Shown: piece after piece, positions 45,872-56,070 of the stretch
How the letters are laid out: each line of letters starts with the position of its first letter
Position numbering within the stretch: position 1 is the first letter of the stretch
Source: Synechococcus sp. CBW1107
Lineage (GTDB): Bacteria > Cyanobacteriota > Cyanobacteriia > PCC-6307 > Cyanobiaceae
Reading direction: 5' to 3'
Length of the DNA: 64,000 bases
Assembly: GCF_015841355.1 (NCBI RefSeq)
Contig: NZ_CP064908.1
Span: 930,001 to 994,000, forward strand
Notes under the pieces: generated by a model
Seen by the model: the letters and a program-made list of their open reading frames with translations, nothing else
Told to the model about the DNA's origin: nothing
Database searches by the model: none
Program-made: the position numbers and the translations under genes

Positions 45872-47566
45872 ATGCCCTCGACACCCCGCCCTCGACCACC
45901 CCTGGCCCCGATCTGGGATGTGGTGGTGGTGGGGGGCGGGGCCGCCGGGCTGATGGCCTGTCTGGAATTGCCCGCCGGCCTGAAGGTCCTCCTGCTCAGC
46001 AAGGAGCGCGGCCCCCGAACCGCAAGCCGTTGGGCCCAGGGCGGCATCGCGGCGGTCACCCGGGCCGAGGACAGTCTGGAGAGCCACCGTGACGACACCC
46101 TGCGAGCAGGGGCGGGACTGTGCGATCCCGGGGCCGTCGATCTGCTGGTGCGTCAGGCTCCCGCCTGCGTGGAGCGGTTGCTGGGGCTGGGCATGGCCTT
46201 TGACCGCAACGGCAGCGGCCTGAGCACCACCCTCGAGGCCGCCCACAGCCACCGGCGGGTGCTCCACGCCCAGGACCGCACCGGGGGCGCGCTGGTGGAT
46301 GCCCTGGAGAGGGAGGTGCTGCGCCGCCCTGGGCTGGTGCAGCGCAAGGGGCTGATGGCCCTCCAGATCTGGGTCGATCAGGGCCGCTGTCTCGGGCTGC
46401 AGGTGCTGGAGAACGATCAGGTGCGTTGGCTGAGGGCCGGTGCCGTGGTGCTGGCCAGCGGCGGCGGCGGCCACCTGTTCGAGAAGACCACCAATCCGTC
46501 CCAGTCCACCGGCGATGGAGTGGCCATGGCCTGGCGGGCCGGGGCCGCCATCCGCGATCTGGAGTTCGTCCAGTTTCACCCCACCGCCCTGATGCTGCCG
46601 GGGGCTCCCCACTTCCTGATCTCTGAGGCGGTGCGGGGTGAAGGGGCGCGCCTGATCGACAGCCACGGCGACAGTCCAGTGGCCGACCTCGCCAGCGCCG
46701 ATCTGGCTCCCCGCGATCAGGTGAGCCGTGCCCTGGTGCGAACCATGCAGGCCCAGGGCGTCGACCACCTCTGGCTCGACCTGCGCCCGGTGGGACTGGA
46801 GCGGCTGAACCGTCAATTCCCCACGATCCTGCGGCGCTGCCGTGAGCTTGGCCTGGAGCCCACGGCAGCGCCGATCCCCGTGGCTCCGGCCGCCCACTAC
46901 TGGATGGGTGGAGTGAGCACCGACCTGGGCGCCGCCACGACTCTTCCGGGCCTCTATGCCGTGGGTGAAGTGGCCTGCAGCGGCGTGCATGGCGCCAATC
47001 GCCTGGCCAGCAATTCACTGATGGAATGTCTTGTTTTCGCCGGGCAGCTGCGGCATCTGTCCCTGCCGGACCAGCAGCCTGTGCCGCGCTCCTGGGGATC
47101 ACCATCTCCTGCGGCCGGGAGCGGCTGCCCCCCGCAGCTCTCCAGGGCCATGCCCCTGGAGAGCGAGTTGCTCATCCGGATCGAGCGACTGCGCAGGCTC
47201 TGTTGGAGGGTGGCGGGGGTCGAGCGCCAGGAGCGGGACCTGCGCGAGGCCCTGCGGCTGATCCGCGAGCAGCGGCGGGAGCTGGAGGATCAACCCTGGA
47301 TTCAGGCCCTGGCGCGGCTGGAGCCCGGCGATGAGCTCCCCCTGGGCCCGGGCGGCGGCGGCAGGTTGCGCCCCCTCAACGATCTGCGTCAGCTGCTCAC
47401 CCTGGCGGATCTGCTGGTGGAGGCTGCCCTGTTCCGCCGCGAGAGCCGAGGTGGCCACTACCGCACCGACTGTCCGGCTCCACAGCCCTTCTGGCAACGC
47501 CACTCCCAGCAACAGCGCGGTGAGGGGATCCGCACGACTCCGTTGCTGGACGGGATCCCCGGCTGA
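45872..47566 (+). CDS. nadB: L-aspartate oxidase
   Basis: The protein has 564 residues. It oxidises L-aspartate to iminoaspartate, the first step of de novo NAD synthesis with NadA. FAD-binding 'VVVVGGGAAGLMACLEL' (about 12-28), 'ASRWAQGGIAAVTRAEDS', 'HRRVLHAQDRTGGALVDAL', 'EFVQFHPTALM' and 'AAHYWMGGVSTDLGA' are family motifs, and 'CSGVHGANRLASNSLMECLV' is the conserved C-terminal FAD segment. Helices at the end form the succinate dehydrogenase-like cap. It starts 10 bases after the psbU terminator. Confidence 0.95.
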   Translation: MPSTPRPRPPLAPIWDVVVVGGGAAGLMACLELPAGLKVLLLSKERGPRTASRWAQGGIAAVTRAEDSLESHRDDTLRAGAGLCDPGAVDLLVRQAPACVERLLGLGMAFDRNGSGLSTTLEAAHSHRRVLHAQDRTGGALVDALEREVLRRPGLVQRKGLMALQIWVDQGRCLGLQVLENDQVRWLRAGAVVLASGGGGHLFEKTTNPSQSTGDGVAMAWRAGAAIRDLEFVQFHPTALMLPGAPHFLISEAVRGEGARLIDSHGDSPVADLASADLAPRDQVSRALVRTMQAQGVDHLWLDLRPVGLERLNRQFPTILRRCRELGLEPTAAPIPVAPAAHYWMGGVSTDLGAATTLPGLYAVGEVACSGVHGANRLASNSLMECLVFAGQLRHLSLPDQQPVPRSWGSPSPAAGSGCPPQLSRAMPLESELLIRIERLRRLCWRVAGVERQERDLREALRLIREQRRELEDQPWIQALARLEPGDELPLGPGGGGRLRPLNDLRQLLTLADLLVEAALFRRESRGGHYRTDCPAPQPFWQRHSQQQRGEGIRTTPLLDGIPG

Positions 47567-47598
47567 GACCTGAGCCGGGGTCAGCTCAGAGCTGACCC
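47557..47598. terminator. Two overlapping hairpins at the convergent nadB/VKOR junction
   Basis: CCCCGGCT-8-AGCCGGGG (47557-47580) contains the nadB stop. GGGTCAGC-5-GCTGACCC (47578-47598) contains the VKOR stop. They share three bases (47578-47580), so they are partly exclusive. No T run is present. They may act as transcript 3' ends for both strands. Confidence 0.55.
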
Positions 47599-48506
47599 TT
47601 GAAACCGCTCAATTCAGCCAGCCGTGCCAGGGGCTTGACGCCGGAGTCCAGCTTGCCGTTGATCTCCCAGGTGGGGAATCCCTCCAGGTTCTTGCTGTCG
47701 CAGAGCGCCTTCTGATTGTTGACACCATCGGCGGCGCATTCGATCACCTTGAGCTTGGCGGTGGCCTCCTTGCCGAACAGCTCCTTCTGCTCATGGCAGT
47801 GGGGGCACCAGTAGGCGCTGTACATCACCGCACCGGATCGGCTGAGGTGCTCCGCCAGGGCCAGGGTGGCCGGGGTGCTGACACTGGTGACGGGGAGTGG
47901 CGTGCCTCGGGTGCCCAGGGCGGCGGGGCGATCGACTGAGGCGGCCCAGCCCAGCCCCACCAGCCCCACCAGCAGGGCCACCAGCACCCCACGAAACACC
48001 AGCTGACCGCGGTCGTCCCACTGGCCGCCGATGAGGCTGAGCACGAACAGGCTCAGGCTGAGCACAGCCGAGAGCACACAGAAGAAACAGAAGGCCTTGA
48101 TCTTGAACACCAGCAGCCCCATCAGGAGCAGGCTGAACACGGCCATGCCGCCGCTGAAGAGGAACAGCCCCCACCAGCTGCGCTCGGCGATGGCCGAGCG
48201 GGCCTCGCCCCGCAGAACCAGTGGCAGCACAGCCAGCACCAGCACCGTGGCGTAGGCGAGGAAACCAAAGAGCGAGAGCGGCTGGCCGAAAAGGCTGCCC
48301 CAGACGCTGTTGAGCACCTTGTCGCAGCCCTCGGCGCCCCCGGGGCAGCTGAGCGGGCCGATCAGCCCCCAGCGCTTGAGCGTGATGGCGCCGGTGTCGA
48401 TCGCACCGATCGTGGCCAGAATCGCCATCACCACTCGAACCCAGCGCAGTCCTGGGTCCGATCGTCGACGGCTGCTCAGGCGGCTGCTCAGGCGGGTGGA
48501 GGTCAC
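47586..48506 (-). CDS. VKOR-thioredoxin fusion (disulfide-forming membrane oxidoreductase)
   Basis: The protein has 306 residues from a GTG that overlaps the btpA stop (GTGA). The membrane VKOR domain has five hydrophobic segments with paired Cys54/Cys61 ('LSCPGGAEGC') and the catalytic CxxC pair Cys140/Cys143 ('AFCFFCVL'). It is followed by a lumenal thioredoxin-like domain with CPHC (234-237). In cyanobacteria this fusion oxidises dithiols on lumenal or periplasmic proteins and passes electrons to quinone. The location beside btpA suggests links to photosystem assembly. Confidence 0.93.
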   Translation of the reverse strand: MTSTRLSSRLSSRRRSDPGLRWVRVVMAILATIGAIDTGAITLKRWGLIGPLSCPGGAEGCDKVLNSVWGSLFGQPLSLFGFLAYATVLVLAVLPLVLRGEARSAIAERSWWGLFLFSGGMAVFSLLLMGLLVFKIKAFCFFCVLSAVLSLSLFVLSLIGGQWDDRGQLVFRGVLVALLVGLVGLGWAASVDRPAALGTRGTPLPVTSVSTPATLALAEHLSRSGAVMYSAYWCPHCHEQKELFGKEATAKLKVIECAADGVNNQKALCDSKNLEGFPTWEINGKLDSGVKPLARLAELSGFKGQL

Positions 48507-49339
48507 GGCAGGGGCTGAAGCTGGGCCGATTGTGGCAGCACCCGCTTCAGCGCAGAGACCCGCTCCGGGTCCACCGGCGCCGTGATCAGGCCATCGCGCT
48601 TCAGTGCCGTTCCGGCGATCACGCCGTCGCAGGCCGGCGTCAGCCGCTGCAGCGTCTGCGGAGTGGCCCCGCTGCCGATCAGCACGGGCGCCCCGGCTGC
48701 CGCGGCCCTGGCCTGCTCCAGATCCGCCGGATCGGTTGGTCTGCCGGTGCCGCTGCCCGAGACGATCACCCCATCGGCACCGCCGCGCTCGAGCACATCA
48801 CTCACTGCCTCCGCCATGGACAGCGGCGCCAGCGGGGCACCGTGCTTGACCAGCACATCGGCCAGGATCCGTACGGATTCAGCCCCCAGCAGGCGGCGCC
48901 GGCGCAGCAGCTCAGCCGCCACCCCCTCGATCAGCCCCTGATCGGTGACCGTGGCACCGCTGAGCACATTCACCCGCAGAAAGCGGGCGCCACTGGCCTG
49001 GGCGATCGCCAGAGCCGCCAGAGCGTCATTGCGCAGCACATTGATGCCCACCGGCCGGTTCGTGGCCTTCACCACCGCCAGGGCCAGCCGGGTCATGGCG
49101 GACACCGTTTCCGGGGGCACCGATCCCCGCCAGAAGGGCACATCGCCGAAGTTCTCGACAATCAGCCCATCGGCGCCACCGCTGAGGTAGGCCTCGACAT
49201 CGGTGAGGGCCGCGGCCTCCAGGCCCCCCAGATCGCCGGCCCAGCCAGGGGAGCCCGGGAGGGGCCCGAGGTGAATCACCCCGATCAGCGGACAGGGCTG
49301 GGGGAACAGCTCACGCCAACGGGATCCAGGGCAGGGCAT
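48503..49339 (-). CDS. btpA: BtpA-family protein (photosystem I biogenesis)
   Basis: The protein has 278 residues from the ATG at 49339; the longer frame to 49450 has no conserved sequence. A TIM-barrel-like protein with '[16 protein letters not shown]', '[14 protein letters not shown]', '[19 protein letters not shown]', '[18 protein letters not shown]' and '[18 protein letters not shown]', matching BtpA/SgcQ. In Synechocystis BtpA is needed for accumulation of photosystem I core proteins, and it sits at the membrane surface. It is the first gene of an operon with the VKOR fusion. Confidence 0.92.
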   Translation of the reverse strand: MPCPGSRWRELFPQPCPLIGVIHLGPLPGSPGWAGDLGGLEAAALTDVEAYLSGGADGLIVENFGDVPFWRGSVPPETVSAMTRLALAVVKATNRPVGINVLRNDALAALAIAQASGARFLRVNVLSGATVTDQGLIEGVAAELLRRRRLLGAESVRILADVLVKHGAPLAPLSMAEAVSDVLERGGADGVIVSGSGTGRPTDPADLEQARAAAAGAPVLIGSGATPQTLQRLTPACDGVIAGTALKRDGLITAPVDPERVSALKRVLPQSAQLQPLP

Positions 49340-49452
49340 GGCGTCGGCCGCAGAAGGAGAATGAACCAGGCCGTGGCACCCGGATATCCCATAGGGTGAT
49401 GGATTGGCCCCGGGGGTTCCACCCGCGGTCAAGGTATTCGGCCCCCGCACCC

Positions 49453-50886
49453 ATGTCTCCCGCCAGCGCAGCTTTCCCCGCAGGATCGGTCCGGCCCGGG
49501 GCGTCAGGCGCCGGCCGTCCCACCGTGGCCTTCGCCCACCTGGGATGCGAGAAGAACAGGGTCGACACCGAGCACATGCTCGGGCTGCTCGCCCAGGCGG
49601 GCTACGGCATCAGTGCCGATGAGCGCGACGCCTCGGTGGTGGTGGTGAACACCTGCAGCTTCATCCAGGACGCCCGTCAGGAATCGGTGCGCACCCTGGT
49701 GGAACTGGCGGAGCAGGGCAAGGAACTGATCATCGCCGGCTGCCTCGCCCAGCATTTCCGGGAGGAGCTGCTGGAGTCGTTGCCGGAGGCACGGGCGATC
49801 GTGGGCACCGGCGACTACCAGCACATCGTGGACGTGCTGGAGCGGGTGGAGGCGGGTGAACGGGTGAACCGGGTCAGCGACGTGCCCACCTTCGTGGGCG
49901 ACGAGCATCTGCCCCGCTACCGGACCACCTCCGAGGCGGTCGCCTTTCTCAAGGTGGCCGAAGGCTGCGACTACCGCTGCGCCTTCTGCATCATCCCCAG
50001 GCTCCGGGGCGACCAACGCTCCCGCACGATCGACTCGATCGTGGCGGAAGCCCATCAGCTCGCCGCCCAGGGGGTGCAGGAACTGATCCTGATCAGCCAG
50101 ATCACCACCAACTACGGCCTCGACCTCTACGGCAAGCCCCAGCTGGCGGAGCTGCTGCGGGCCCTGGGGGAGGTGGAGATTCCCTGGATCCGGGTGCATT
50201 ACGCCTACCCCACCGGTCTGACCCCTGAGGTGCTGCGCGCTTACCGCGAGGTGCCCAATGTGCTTCCTTACCTCGATCTGCCGCTCCAGCACAGCCATCC
50301 CGACGTCCTCCGGGCCATGAACCGCCCCTGGCAGACCGGCGTGACCACCGATCTGCTGGGACGCATCCGCGACCAGCTGCCCGATGCGGTGCTGCGCACC
50401 ACCTTCATCGTGGGCTTCCCCGGTGAAACCGAGGACCACTTCGAGCATCTGCTTCGCTTCGTCGAGGAGCAGCGCTTCGACCATGTCGGGGTCTTCACCT
50501 TCTCCCCGGAAGACGGCACCGCGGCGGTGGAGCTGCCGAATCCGGTGCCCGCCGAGGTGGCGATCGAGCGCCGCAACCGCCTGATGGCCGCGCAACAGCC
50601 GATCGCGGCCGGGCGCAATGCCAGCTGGGTGGGGCGGATCGTGGATGTGCTGATCGAGCAGGAGAACCCCAGCAGCGGCGAGATGATCGGCCGCTGTGCC
50701 CGCTTCGCTCCCGACGTGGACGGCGAAGTGCGGGTGAGCCCCGGTCCCGGCGGCCTCTGCGCCTCCCCCGGAACCATGGTGCCGGTGCGCCTCACGGCCT
50801 CCACCCCCTATGACCTCCAGGGCGAGGTGGTGGGTGCCCGGGCCATGGTGGAGGAGGCACTGGCGGGGCGCGAGGGCCGGGGTTGA
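49453..50886 (+). CDS. rimO: Ribosomal protein S12 methylthiotransferase RimO
   Basis: The protein has 477 residues from the ATG at 49453. It adds a methylthio group to Asp88 of ribosomal protein S12. The UPF0004 domain carries Cys32, Cys68 and Cys97 for the auxiliary cluster; the radical SAM cluster is Cys172, Cys176 and Cys179 ('[12 protein letters not shown]'). '[18 protein letters not shown]' and the C-terminal TRAM domain follow. Its end overlaps the downstream MFS gene start by four bases (TTGA). Confidence 0.94.
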   Translation: MSPASAAFPAGSVRPGASGAGRPTVAFAHLGCEKNRVDTEHMLGLLAQAGYGISADERDASVVVVNTCSFIQDARQESVRTLVELAEQGKELIIAGCLAQHFREELLESLPEARAIVGTGDYQHIVDVLERVEAGERVNRVSDVPTFVGDEHLPRYRTTSEAVAFLKVAEGCDYRCAFCIIPRLRGDQRSRTIDSIVAEAHQLAAQGVQELILISQITTNYGLDLYGKPQLAELLRALGEVEIPWIRVHYAYPTGLTPEVLRAYREVPNVLPYLDLPLQHSHPDVLRAMNRPWQTGVTTDLLGRIRDQLPDAVLRTTFIVGFPGETEDHFEHLLRFVEEQRFDHVGVFTFSPEDGTAAVELPNPVPAEVAIERRNRLMAAQQPIAAGRNASWVGRIVDVLIEQENPSSGEMIGRCARFAPDVDGEVRVSPGPGGLCASPGTMVPVRLTASTPYDLQGEVVGARAMVEEALAGREGRG

Positions 50887-52121
50887 GGCACTGGATCCGC
50901 CGCAACCAGCGCACGACCTTTCTGATCGCCTCGGGGCTGAGCACCGCCGGCTCCTTCGCCGGGCTTACCGCCAAGGGCTGGATCCTGATGGACCAGACCA
51001 GCAATCCACTGCTGCTGGCCCTGCACTTCGGAGCCCTGGCGATGCCCAGCCTGCTGGCCAGCGGCAGCGCCGGGGTTCTCACCGACCGGATCGGCTGTGA
51101 GCGGGTGCTGATCCGCTCCCAGTGGGGCCTGGTGTCCGGTGCCGCCCTGGGGGCCGTGGCCATCCCCTTGTTGGCCGGAGCTGCCCAGGTGATCCTGCTG
51201 CTGCTCAGCACCCTGGTGGTGGGCCTGGCCAGCTCCTTCGAGCTCACCGCCCGCAACAAGTACTGCGCCCTGCTGGTGGATGAACCGGCTCAACTGGCCC
51301 CCTACCTCACCTCCTTCTCGGTGGTGTTCAACGTCGGCAAGCTGGTGGGTCCACCGATCGGCGGGTTGCTGCTCGCCCTGACGGGACCCGCCACGGCCCT
51401 GGCCATCGATGCGGCCTCCTACCTGCTGCCGGTCGCCACGGTGCTTTGGCTGCTGCAGCCCGACCTCAGCATGGAGCGGCGCAGCGGGAGCGGCGGCGCT
51501 TCAACCCTGGCCACCGCCTGGCGGGGATGCGGCGCCAGCCTGCGCCACGTGCTCGTGTTCACCGGAATGGCCTGCCTGGCGGTCTTCTTCCATCCCGGTC
51601 TGGCCCCGTTGATCGCCGCGCAGGTGCTCGGGCCATCGCCCCAGTCCCTGGGCTGGTTCACGAGCGTGCTGGCGGCCGGAAGCATCAGCGGGGGGCTGCT
51701 GCTTCAACGTCGCAGCCAGTGGTTGAGTGAACGTCCCTCGCTGCTGCTGGGCAGCTGTTGCGTGATCACCAGCCTCGCCCAACTGGGCATGGCCCTGACG
51801 GCGCCCGCGCCCTTCCGGCTGGCCATGACCTTTCTGATCGGAGCGGGGACAGCCGGTCTGCTGGCGGGCAGCAGCCTGATCCTGCAGGTGGGGGCTCCGC
51901 TGGTGCTGCGCGGCCGGATGGCAGGCCTTGGCCAGATCGCCTTCCTCGGCGGCGGCGGCTTCAGTGGCCTGATCGCCGCTGCTCTCTGCCTGAGGGTGGG
52001 CCTGCAGCCCACCTTCGCCCTGATGGGCAGCGTGGGGCTTGCGCTGGGATTGCTCGAGCTCACCAGCCGCTGGGGACAGCGCCTGAATCCGTTGGACTCA
52101 GATCAGCTTGATGCCGCGTAG
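50883..52121 (+). CDS. MFS transporter, unknown substrate
   Basis: The protein has 412 residues from a TTG overlapping the rimO stop. It has about twelve hydrophobic segments; '[19 protein letters not shown]' is the loop 2-3 region of the superfamily and '[19 protein letters not shown]' resembles motif C. Proteins like this are annotated as drug or siderophore exporters (enterobactin exporter-like), but no substrate can be assigned. The 3' end overlaps the PetL-like gene on the other strand by 24 bases. Confidence 0.8.
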   Translation: MRHWIRRNQRTTFLIASGLSTAGSFAGLTAKGWILMDQTSNPLLLALHFGALAMPSLLASGSAGVLTDRIGCERVLIRSQWGLVSGAALGAVAIPLLAGAAQVILLLLSTLVVGLASSFELTARNKYCALLVDEPAQLAPYLTSFSVVFNVGKLVGPPIGGLLLALTGPATALAIDAASYLLPVATVLWLLQPDLSMERRSGSGGASTLATAWRGCGASLRHVLVFTGMACLAVFFHPGLAPLIAAQVLGPSPQSLGWFTSVLAAGSISGGLLLQRRSQWLSERPSLLLGSCCVITSLAQLGMALTAPAPFRLAMTFLIGAGTAGLLAGSSLILQVGAPLVLRGRMAGLGQIAFLGGGGFSGLIAAALCLRVGLQPTFALMGSVGLALGLLELTSRWGQRLNPLDSDQLDAA

Positions 52122-52190
52122 GACCGTGGAGAGCAGAAAGGCTGTCGCCAGTCCAGCGGCCACCAGAGCGAGGTAGAGAGCTGCCGCCAT
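52098..52190 (-). CDS. petL: PetL-like subunit of the cytochrome b6f complex (30 residues)
   Basis: A short ATG frame: MAAALYLALVAAGLATAFLL followed by [10 protein letters not shown] and a stop. It is a single transmembrane helix that ends with '[LR]-[GA]-[IV]-K-L-I', the C-terminal signature I associate with cyanobacterial PetL. PetL stabilises the dimeric cytochrome b6f complex in thylakoids. Its 3' end overlaps the last 24 bases of the convergent MFS gene. No clear ribosome site is visible, hence moderate confidence. Confidence 0.6.
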   Translation of the reverse strand: MAAALYLALVAAGLATAFLLSTVLRGIKLI

Positions 52191-52331
52191 GGCCAGCACG
52201 GAAATACAACCCGCTCATTAGAGCAGAGCGACCCTGCCGCCGTGGGTTGCCCTTAGGCTGACGCCCAACCGCCACGGGGGCAGGCGAAGCCCTGCCAGTC
52301 CCGTGTCCCCCGTCCTACGAACCGGATCAGC

Positions 52332-53936
52332 ATGCGCGCCCTGCTCGTCTACCCGGAGTTCCCCAAGACCTTCTGGAGCTACGAGAAAATTCTCGAGCTT
52401 GTGAACCGCAAGGTTCTGCTGCCGCCCCTTGGGATGGTCACCGTGGCGGCCCTGCTGCCCCAGCAGTGGGACTTCAAGCTGGTCGACCGCAATGTGCGCG
52501 AGGTGACCGAGGCCGAGTGGGACTGGGCGGAGCTGGTGATCATCTCCGGGATGATCGTTCAGAAAGCCGACATGGCCGCCCAGATCGCCAAGGCCAAGCA
52601 GCGGGGTCTGCCCGTGGCGGTGGGAGGCCCCTTCGCCAGTTCCACTCCCGATGCCCCGGAGATCGCACTGGCCGACTTCAAGGTGCTGGATGAGGGCGAG
52701 ATCACCCTGCCGATGTTCATCGAGGCCCTGGAGCGCGGAGAGCGGCAGGGACGCTTCAGCTCGGAGGGTGAGAAACCCGACGTCACCGGCACCCCCATTC
52801 CCCGTTTCGATCTGCTTGAGCTCGACGCCTACGACTCGATGTCGGTGCAGTTCTCCCGCGGCTGCCCCTTCCAGTGCGAGTTCTGCGACATCATCGTTCT
52901 CTACGGCCGCAAGCCCCGCACCAAGAGTCCCGAGCAACTGATCGCCGAGCTGCAATACCTCTACGACCTGGGCTGGCGGCGCTCGATCTTCCTCGTGGAC
53001 GACAACTTCATCGGCAACAAGCGCAACGCCAAGTTGCTGCTGCCTGCACTCAAGCAATGGCAGATCGATCACGGCTACCCCTTCAGCTTCGCCACAGAAG
53101 CCTCGGTGGATCTGGCCTCCGATGACGAGATGATGCTGATGATGGCCGAGAGCCGCTTCGACAGCGTCTTTCTCGGCATCGAAACCCCCGACGAAGCGAG
53201 CCTGGAAACGGCGCGAAAGCTGCAGAACACCCGCAGCTCCCTGGAGGAGTCCGTGGATCGGATCACGTCCTACGGCATCCGGGTGATGGCCGGCTTCATC
53301 ATCGGCTTCGATGGGGAGAAATCCGGGGCTGGCGACCGCATCGTCGAGTTCGTGACCCGCACAGGCATTCCCGCCGCCATGATGGGTATGTTGCAGGCGC
53401 TGCCCAACACGGGCCTCTGGCATCGGCTGGAGAAGGAAGGCCGCCTGATTCAGGACAAGGCCGACGCCAAGGGGGTCAACCAGACCAACCTGCTCAACTT
53501 CGTGCCCACCCGTCCGATCCGCGACATCGCCAACGAATACGTGGAGGCCTTCTGCAACCTCTATGAACCGAACGCCTACATGGATCGGGTCTTCAGCTAC
53601 TACCACAAGGTGGGCAAGCCCCGTTGGAAGCCCTTCCTCAAGCCCGAGCATTCCGGCTTCAAGCTCCCCAGCTGGACCGACGTGCGCGCCCTCCTGATCG
53701 TGATCTGGCGCCAGGGCCTGATCCGCGACACCCGAGGCCGGTTCTGGCGTTACCTCCTGGCCATGGCCCGCACGAATCCTGATCAGCTGGAGCAGTTCCT
53801 GGTGGTGCTCGCCCACAACGAGCACTTCATGGAGTACCGCAGCATCGTCACCGAGGAGATCCAGGTGCAGCTCCAGTCGCTGCCGCCGGAACCCCCTCCG
53901 GCCAACTCCGAAGTGAGAGAACTGCAGCCCGCCTGA
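52332..53936 (+). CDS. Cobalamin-binding radical SAM protein with DUF4070
   Basis: The protein has 534 residues. The N-terminus has a B12-binding-like Rossmann fold ('[17 protein letters not shown]', '[13 protein letters not shown]'). The radical SAM cluster is Cys178, Cys182 and Cys185 ('[14 protein letters not shown]'). Residues of about 410-534 form DUF4070. B12-radical SAM enzymes methylate unactivated carbon or phosphorus, or do ring rearrangements (for example hopanoid C-methylation, chlorophyll ring modification). No substrate is indicated by neighbours. It is convergent with the DUF4346 gene, whose stop is 8 bases away. Confidence 0.88.
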   Translation: MRALLVYPEFPKTFWSYEKILELVNRKVLLPPLGMVTVAALLPQQWDFKLVDRNVREVTEAEWDWAELVIISGMIVQKADMAAQIAKAKQRGLPVAVGGPFASSTPDAPEIALADFKVLDEGEITLPMFIEALERGERQGRFSSEGEKPDVTGTPIPRFDLLELDAYDSMSVQFSRGCPFQCEFCDIIVLYGRKPRTKSPEQLIAELQYLYDLGWRRSIFLVDDNFIGNKRNAKLLLPALKQWQIDHGYPFSFATEASVDLASDDEMMLMMAESRFDSVFLGIETPDEASLETARKLQNTRSSLEESVDRITSYGIRVMAGFIIGFDGEKSGAGDRIVEFVTRTGIPAAMMGMLQALPNTGLWHRLEKEGRLIQDKADAKGVNQTNLLNFVPTRPIRDIANEYVEAFCNLYEPNAYMDRVFSYYHKVGKPRWKPFLKPEHSGFKLPSWTDVRALLIVIWRQGLIRDTRGRFWRYLLAMARTNPDQLEQFLVVLAHNEHFMEYRSIVTEEIQVQLQSLPPEPPPANSEVRELQPA

Positions 53937-53944
53937 GGCGGGCC

Positions 53945-54367
53945 TCAGTCCTGGATGTAGGAGTCGCCCGAGCGCAGGGCCGCTTCGGCCTTCTGAAGCT
54001 CCCGTCCGAGGTAGAGGGCGTGATCCAGCCGGCTGATCGGAGCCTGCCCGGGTCCTTCGGTGAGCAGAATGCCCAGCTCCTTGGCCGTGCGGCCTCGAAA
54101 CACGGTCACTGGCTGGCGAGGATCACCGCCACGGCAGCTGAGCACTTCACCGGTGTCTGGGTCGGTGGCCAGGCCTCGCGCATTGATGCCGTTGCTGTAG
54201 AGCTCCGCCACCAGCTCCCCACGCTCACGATCCAGGCTGATCAGCACGTACCCGGAGGGGTCGAGATCGATCGAGCGCTGCGACAGGCGTTCATCGAGGG
54301 CACGCAGCTCCTGCAGGGATGAAGGGAACGAGGCAGAGGGCGTCGTGGTGGGGGCTAGCTGATCCAT
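53945..54367 (-). CDS. DUF4346 protein
   Basis: The protein has 140 residues from the ATG at 54367. The DUF4346 pattern is clear: 'LDERLSQRSIDLDPSGYVLI' and 'SLDRERGELVAELYSNGINA', then 'GLATDPDTGEVLSCRGGD', 'VFRGRTAKELGILL', 'LDHALYLGRELQKAEAALR' and 'SYIQD'. The family occurs in cyanobacteria and some archaea. Its role is unknown. No signal peptide. Confidence 0.85.
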   Translation of the reverse strand: MDQLAPTTTPSASFPSSLQELRALDERLSQRSIDLDPSGYVLISLDRERGELVAELYSNGINARGLATDPDTGEVLSCRGGDPRQPVTVFRGRTAKELGILLTEGPGQAPISRLDHALYLGRELQKAEAALRSGDSYIQD

Positions 54368-54389
54368 ACCCAGATCGTAAGCAGCCGCC

Positions 54390-55568
54390 TCAGCAGGCGC
54401 CCAGGGGCAGCTCCCTTCGGCTGAAGGGCAGCTCGGCATTTTCCGCCTCGATCTCCTCGAGCATCTGCGCATTGGCCTCGGGGAGCCAGCGGCGCAGGAG
54501 CCGATCGAAGCCCGGATCCTGCCAGCGGTGCAGGCTGGCCCTGGGCACGGCCAGAAATCCCCGGCGCCGCTTGTGGCTGCCGCCAGCCCCTGGATCAAAG
54601 CCGCGGATGCCCTGCACGATCGCCCACTCGATCGGGGCGTAGTAACACACCTCGAAATGCAGATTCTCGATCTCCCGATCACTGCCCCAGTACCGGCCCC
54701 AGAGGAACTCGCCATGGCGCACGCACAGCGACATCGCCACCGGCTCGTGGGGATCTCCCCGGTGAGCGCTGAACAGAACCAGATGCTCCCGCAGCTCCAG
54801 GGCATCCACGTGGAAGAACTCCTCACTGAGGTATTTGCTGCCCCAGGCCCCCCAGCGGCTGCAGTGTTGCGCATAGAACTGGTGCATTTGCCTCAGCATG
54901 GCGGCGGAAATCCCGGAACCCGCCAGGGCTGTCACCTGCAGGCCGGCCGCTGCGATCGAGCGCCGTTCCCGGCGGATGTTGCGTCGCTGGTTGGCATTGA
55001 AACCAGCCAGATAATCTTCGAAACCGCTGAAACCGTCGTTGGTCCAGAGACTCTGCTGATTCAGCCATGTGGCGCAGCCGGCGGCCTCGGCAGCCGGCTG
55101 CCAGTCGGGATCGACGTAGAGAAAGTTGCAGCTGAAGATCTTCTGCTCTCGGCAGAAGCGATCGATCAGATCCAGCATCAGGGCTGTGATTTCCAACCCG
55201 TCTTCACTGGGATCGATGTGAAAGCGATAGCCCTGCACAGGGCTGAGCGGGCTCATGCCCACCAGCTTCGGGTAGTAGCGCAGACCCAGCTGACCGGCGA
55301 GCTGGGCGAAGGACTGATCGAAGACGAATTCTCCGTAGCTGTGGCCCTTGAGGTAGAGCGGCGCGACGGCAATCAGTCGCTCCTGGCGCCACAGGCTCAG
55401 GTGGCAGGGCTGCCAGCCCTGGCGGGGCACGATGCTGCCGGAGCGCTCCAGGGCCTGCAGCCAGGGCCAGCCGTAGAACGGAAGACCCGCCGGTCCCGTG
55501 AGCTCCTGCCAGGCTTCCCGCGGAATCTCCGCCATGGCCCGGTGCCAGCGGGCCTGCAGCTCAGCCAT
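54390..55568 (-). CDS. GNAT/FemAB-like protein (DUF482, peptidoglycan-recognition type)
   Basis: The protein has 392 residues from the ATG at 55568. It reads as a DUF482 protein: 'YLKGHSYGEFVFDQSFAQLA', 'YYPKLVGMSPLSPVQGYRF', 'NQRRNIRRERRSI' and 'HFEVCYYAPIEWAIVQGI'. These have two acyltransferase-like folds related to GNAT and FemX enzymes. No catalytic function has been proven for the family. The start is 46 bases from the divergent gene at 55615. Confidence 0.88.
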   Translation of the reverse strand: MAELQARWHRAMAEIPREAWQELTGPAGLPFYGWPWLQALERSGSIVPRQGWQPCHLSLWRQERLIAVAPLYLKGHSYGEFVFDQSFAQLAGQLGLRYYPKLVGMSPLSPVQGYRFHIDPSEDGLEITALMLDLIDRFCREQKIFSCNFLYVDPDWQPAAEAAGCATWLNQQSLWTNDGFSGFEDYLAGFNANQRRNIRRERRSIAAAGLQVTALAGSGISAAMLRQMHQFYAQHCSRWGAWGSKYLSEEFFHVDALELREHLVLFSAHRGDPHEPVAMSLCVRHGEFLWGRYWGSDREIENLHFEVCYYAPIEWAIVQGIRGFDPGAGGSHKRRRGFLAVPRASLHRWQDPGFDRLLRRWLPEANAQMLEEIEAENAELPFSRRELPLGAC

Positions 55569-55614
55569 GGCGAAGAAACACGTGGGCGCAACGGCGAGGA
55601 GCAAAACTAACGGC

Positions 55615-56070
55615 ATGGCGCAACGACTGCACCGGTTGTCGCCCCAGGTGGCGGCACTCCTGACGTTGTCCGGGGCGTTGGCCTCCGGACTGAGCGGCAG
55701 CCCACCGCCCGCCTCCGCCAGTCTTCTGGGGCCTGTGCTGCGCCTGATGCGACCTCAGCTGGAGAGAAAGCTCAGCGACGTGTGCGTCAGCGCTGCCGCC
55801 GGCGGACAGGCCAGCCTGGAGCGCAGCCTGAGGGAACCCTGCCGCCGCCTGGCGGCACCAGCCAGTGCCTGCCTGATCGCCGAGGCCGAGAGCAGCGGGC
55901 GCAGCTTCGGGGTGATCAGCGAACTGGCCCGGGGCCGTCTTGGCGACGACAGCGAAGTGGTGGTGAAACGCTGCGTCGCCAAGCTGCTGGGGCTGCCTGC
56001 CGACAGCCTCAGGGAGGTGTCGCTCGAAGACCTTCAACGCCGCTTCAAGCTGCCCGTCACGCCTCGGTAG
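55615..56070 (+). CDS. Secreted hypothetical protein
   Basis: The protein has 151 residues from the ATG at 55615. A signal peptide is plausible ('RLSPQVAALLTLSGALASGL', cleavage near 'PPPASAS'). Its mature part is helical with four Cys residues ('SDVCVSAAAG', 'REPCRRLAAPASACLIAEAE', 'VKRCVAKLL'). No family is recognised. The last 14 bases overlap the convergent RibD-like gene. Confidence 0.6.
   Translation: MAQRLHRLSPQVAALLTLSGALASGLSGSPPPASASLLGPVLRLMRPQLERKLSDVCVSAAAGGQASLERSLREPCRRLAAPASACLIAEAESSGRSFGVISELARGRLGDDSEVVVKRCVAKLLGLPADSLREVSLEDLQRRFKLPVTPR

Noticed and set aside
52218-53825. 535-residue minus-strand open frame
   Set aside because: Antisense to the B12-radical SAM gene, which has clear motifs on the plus strand.
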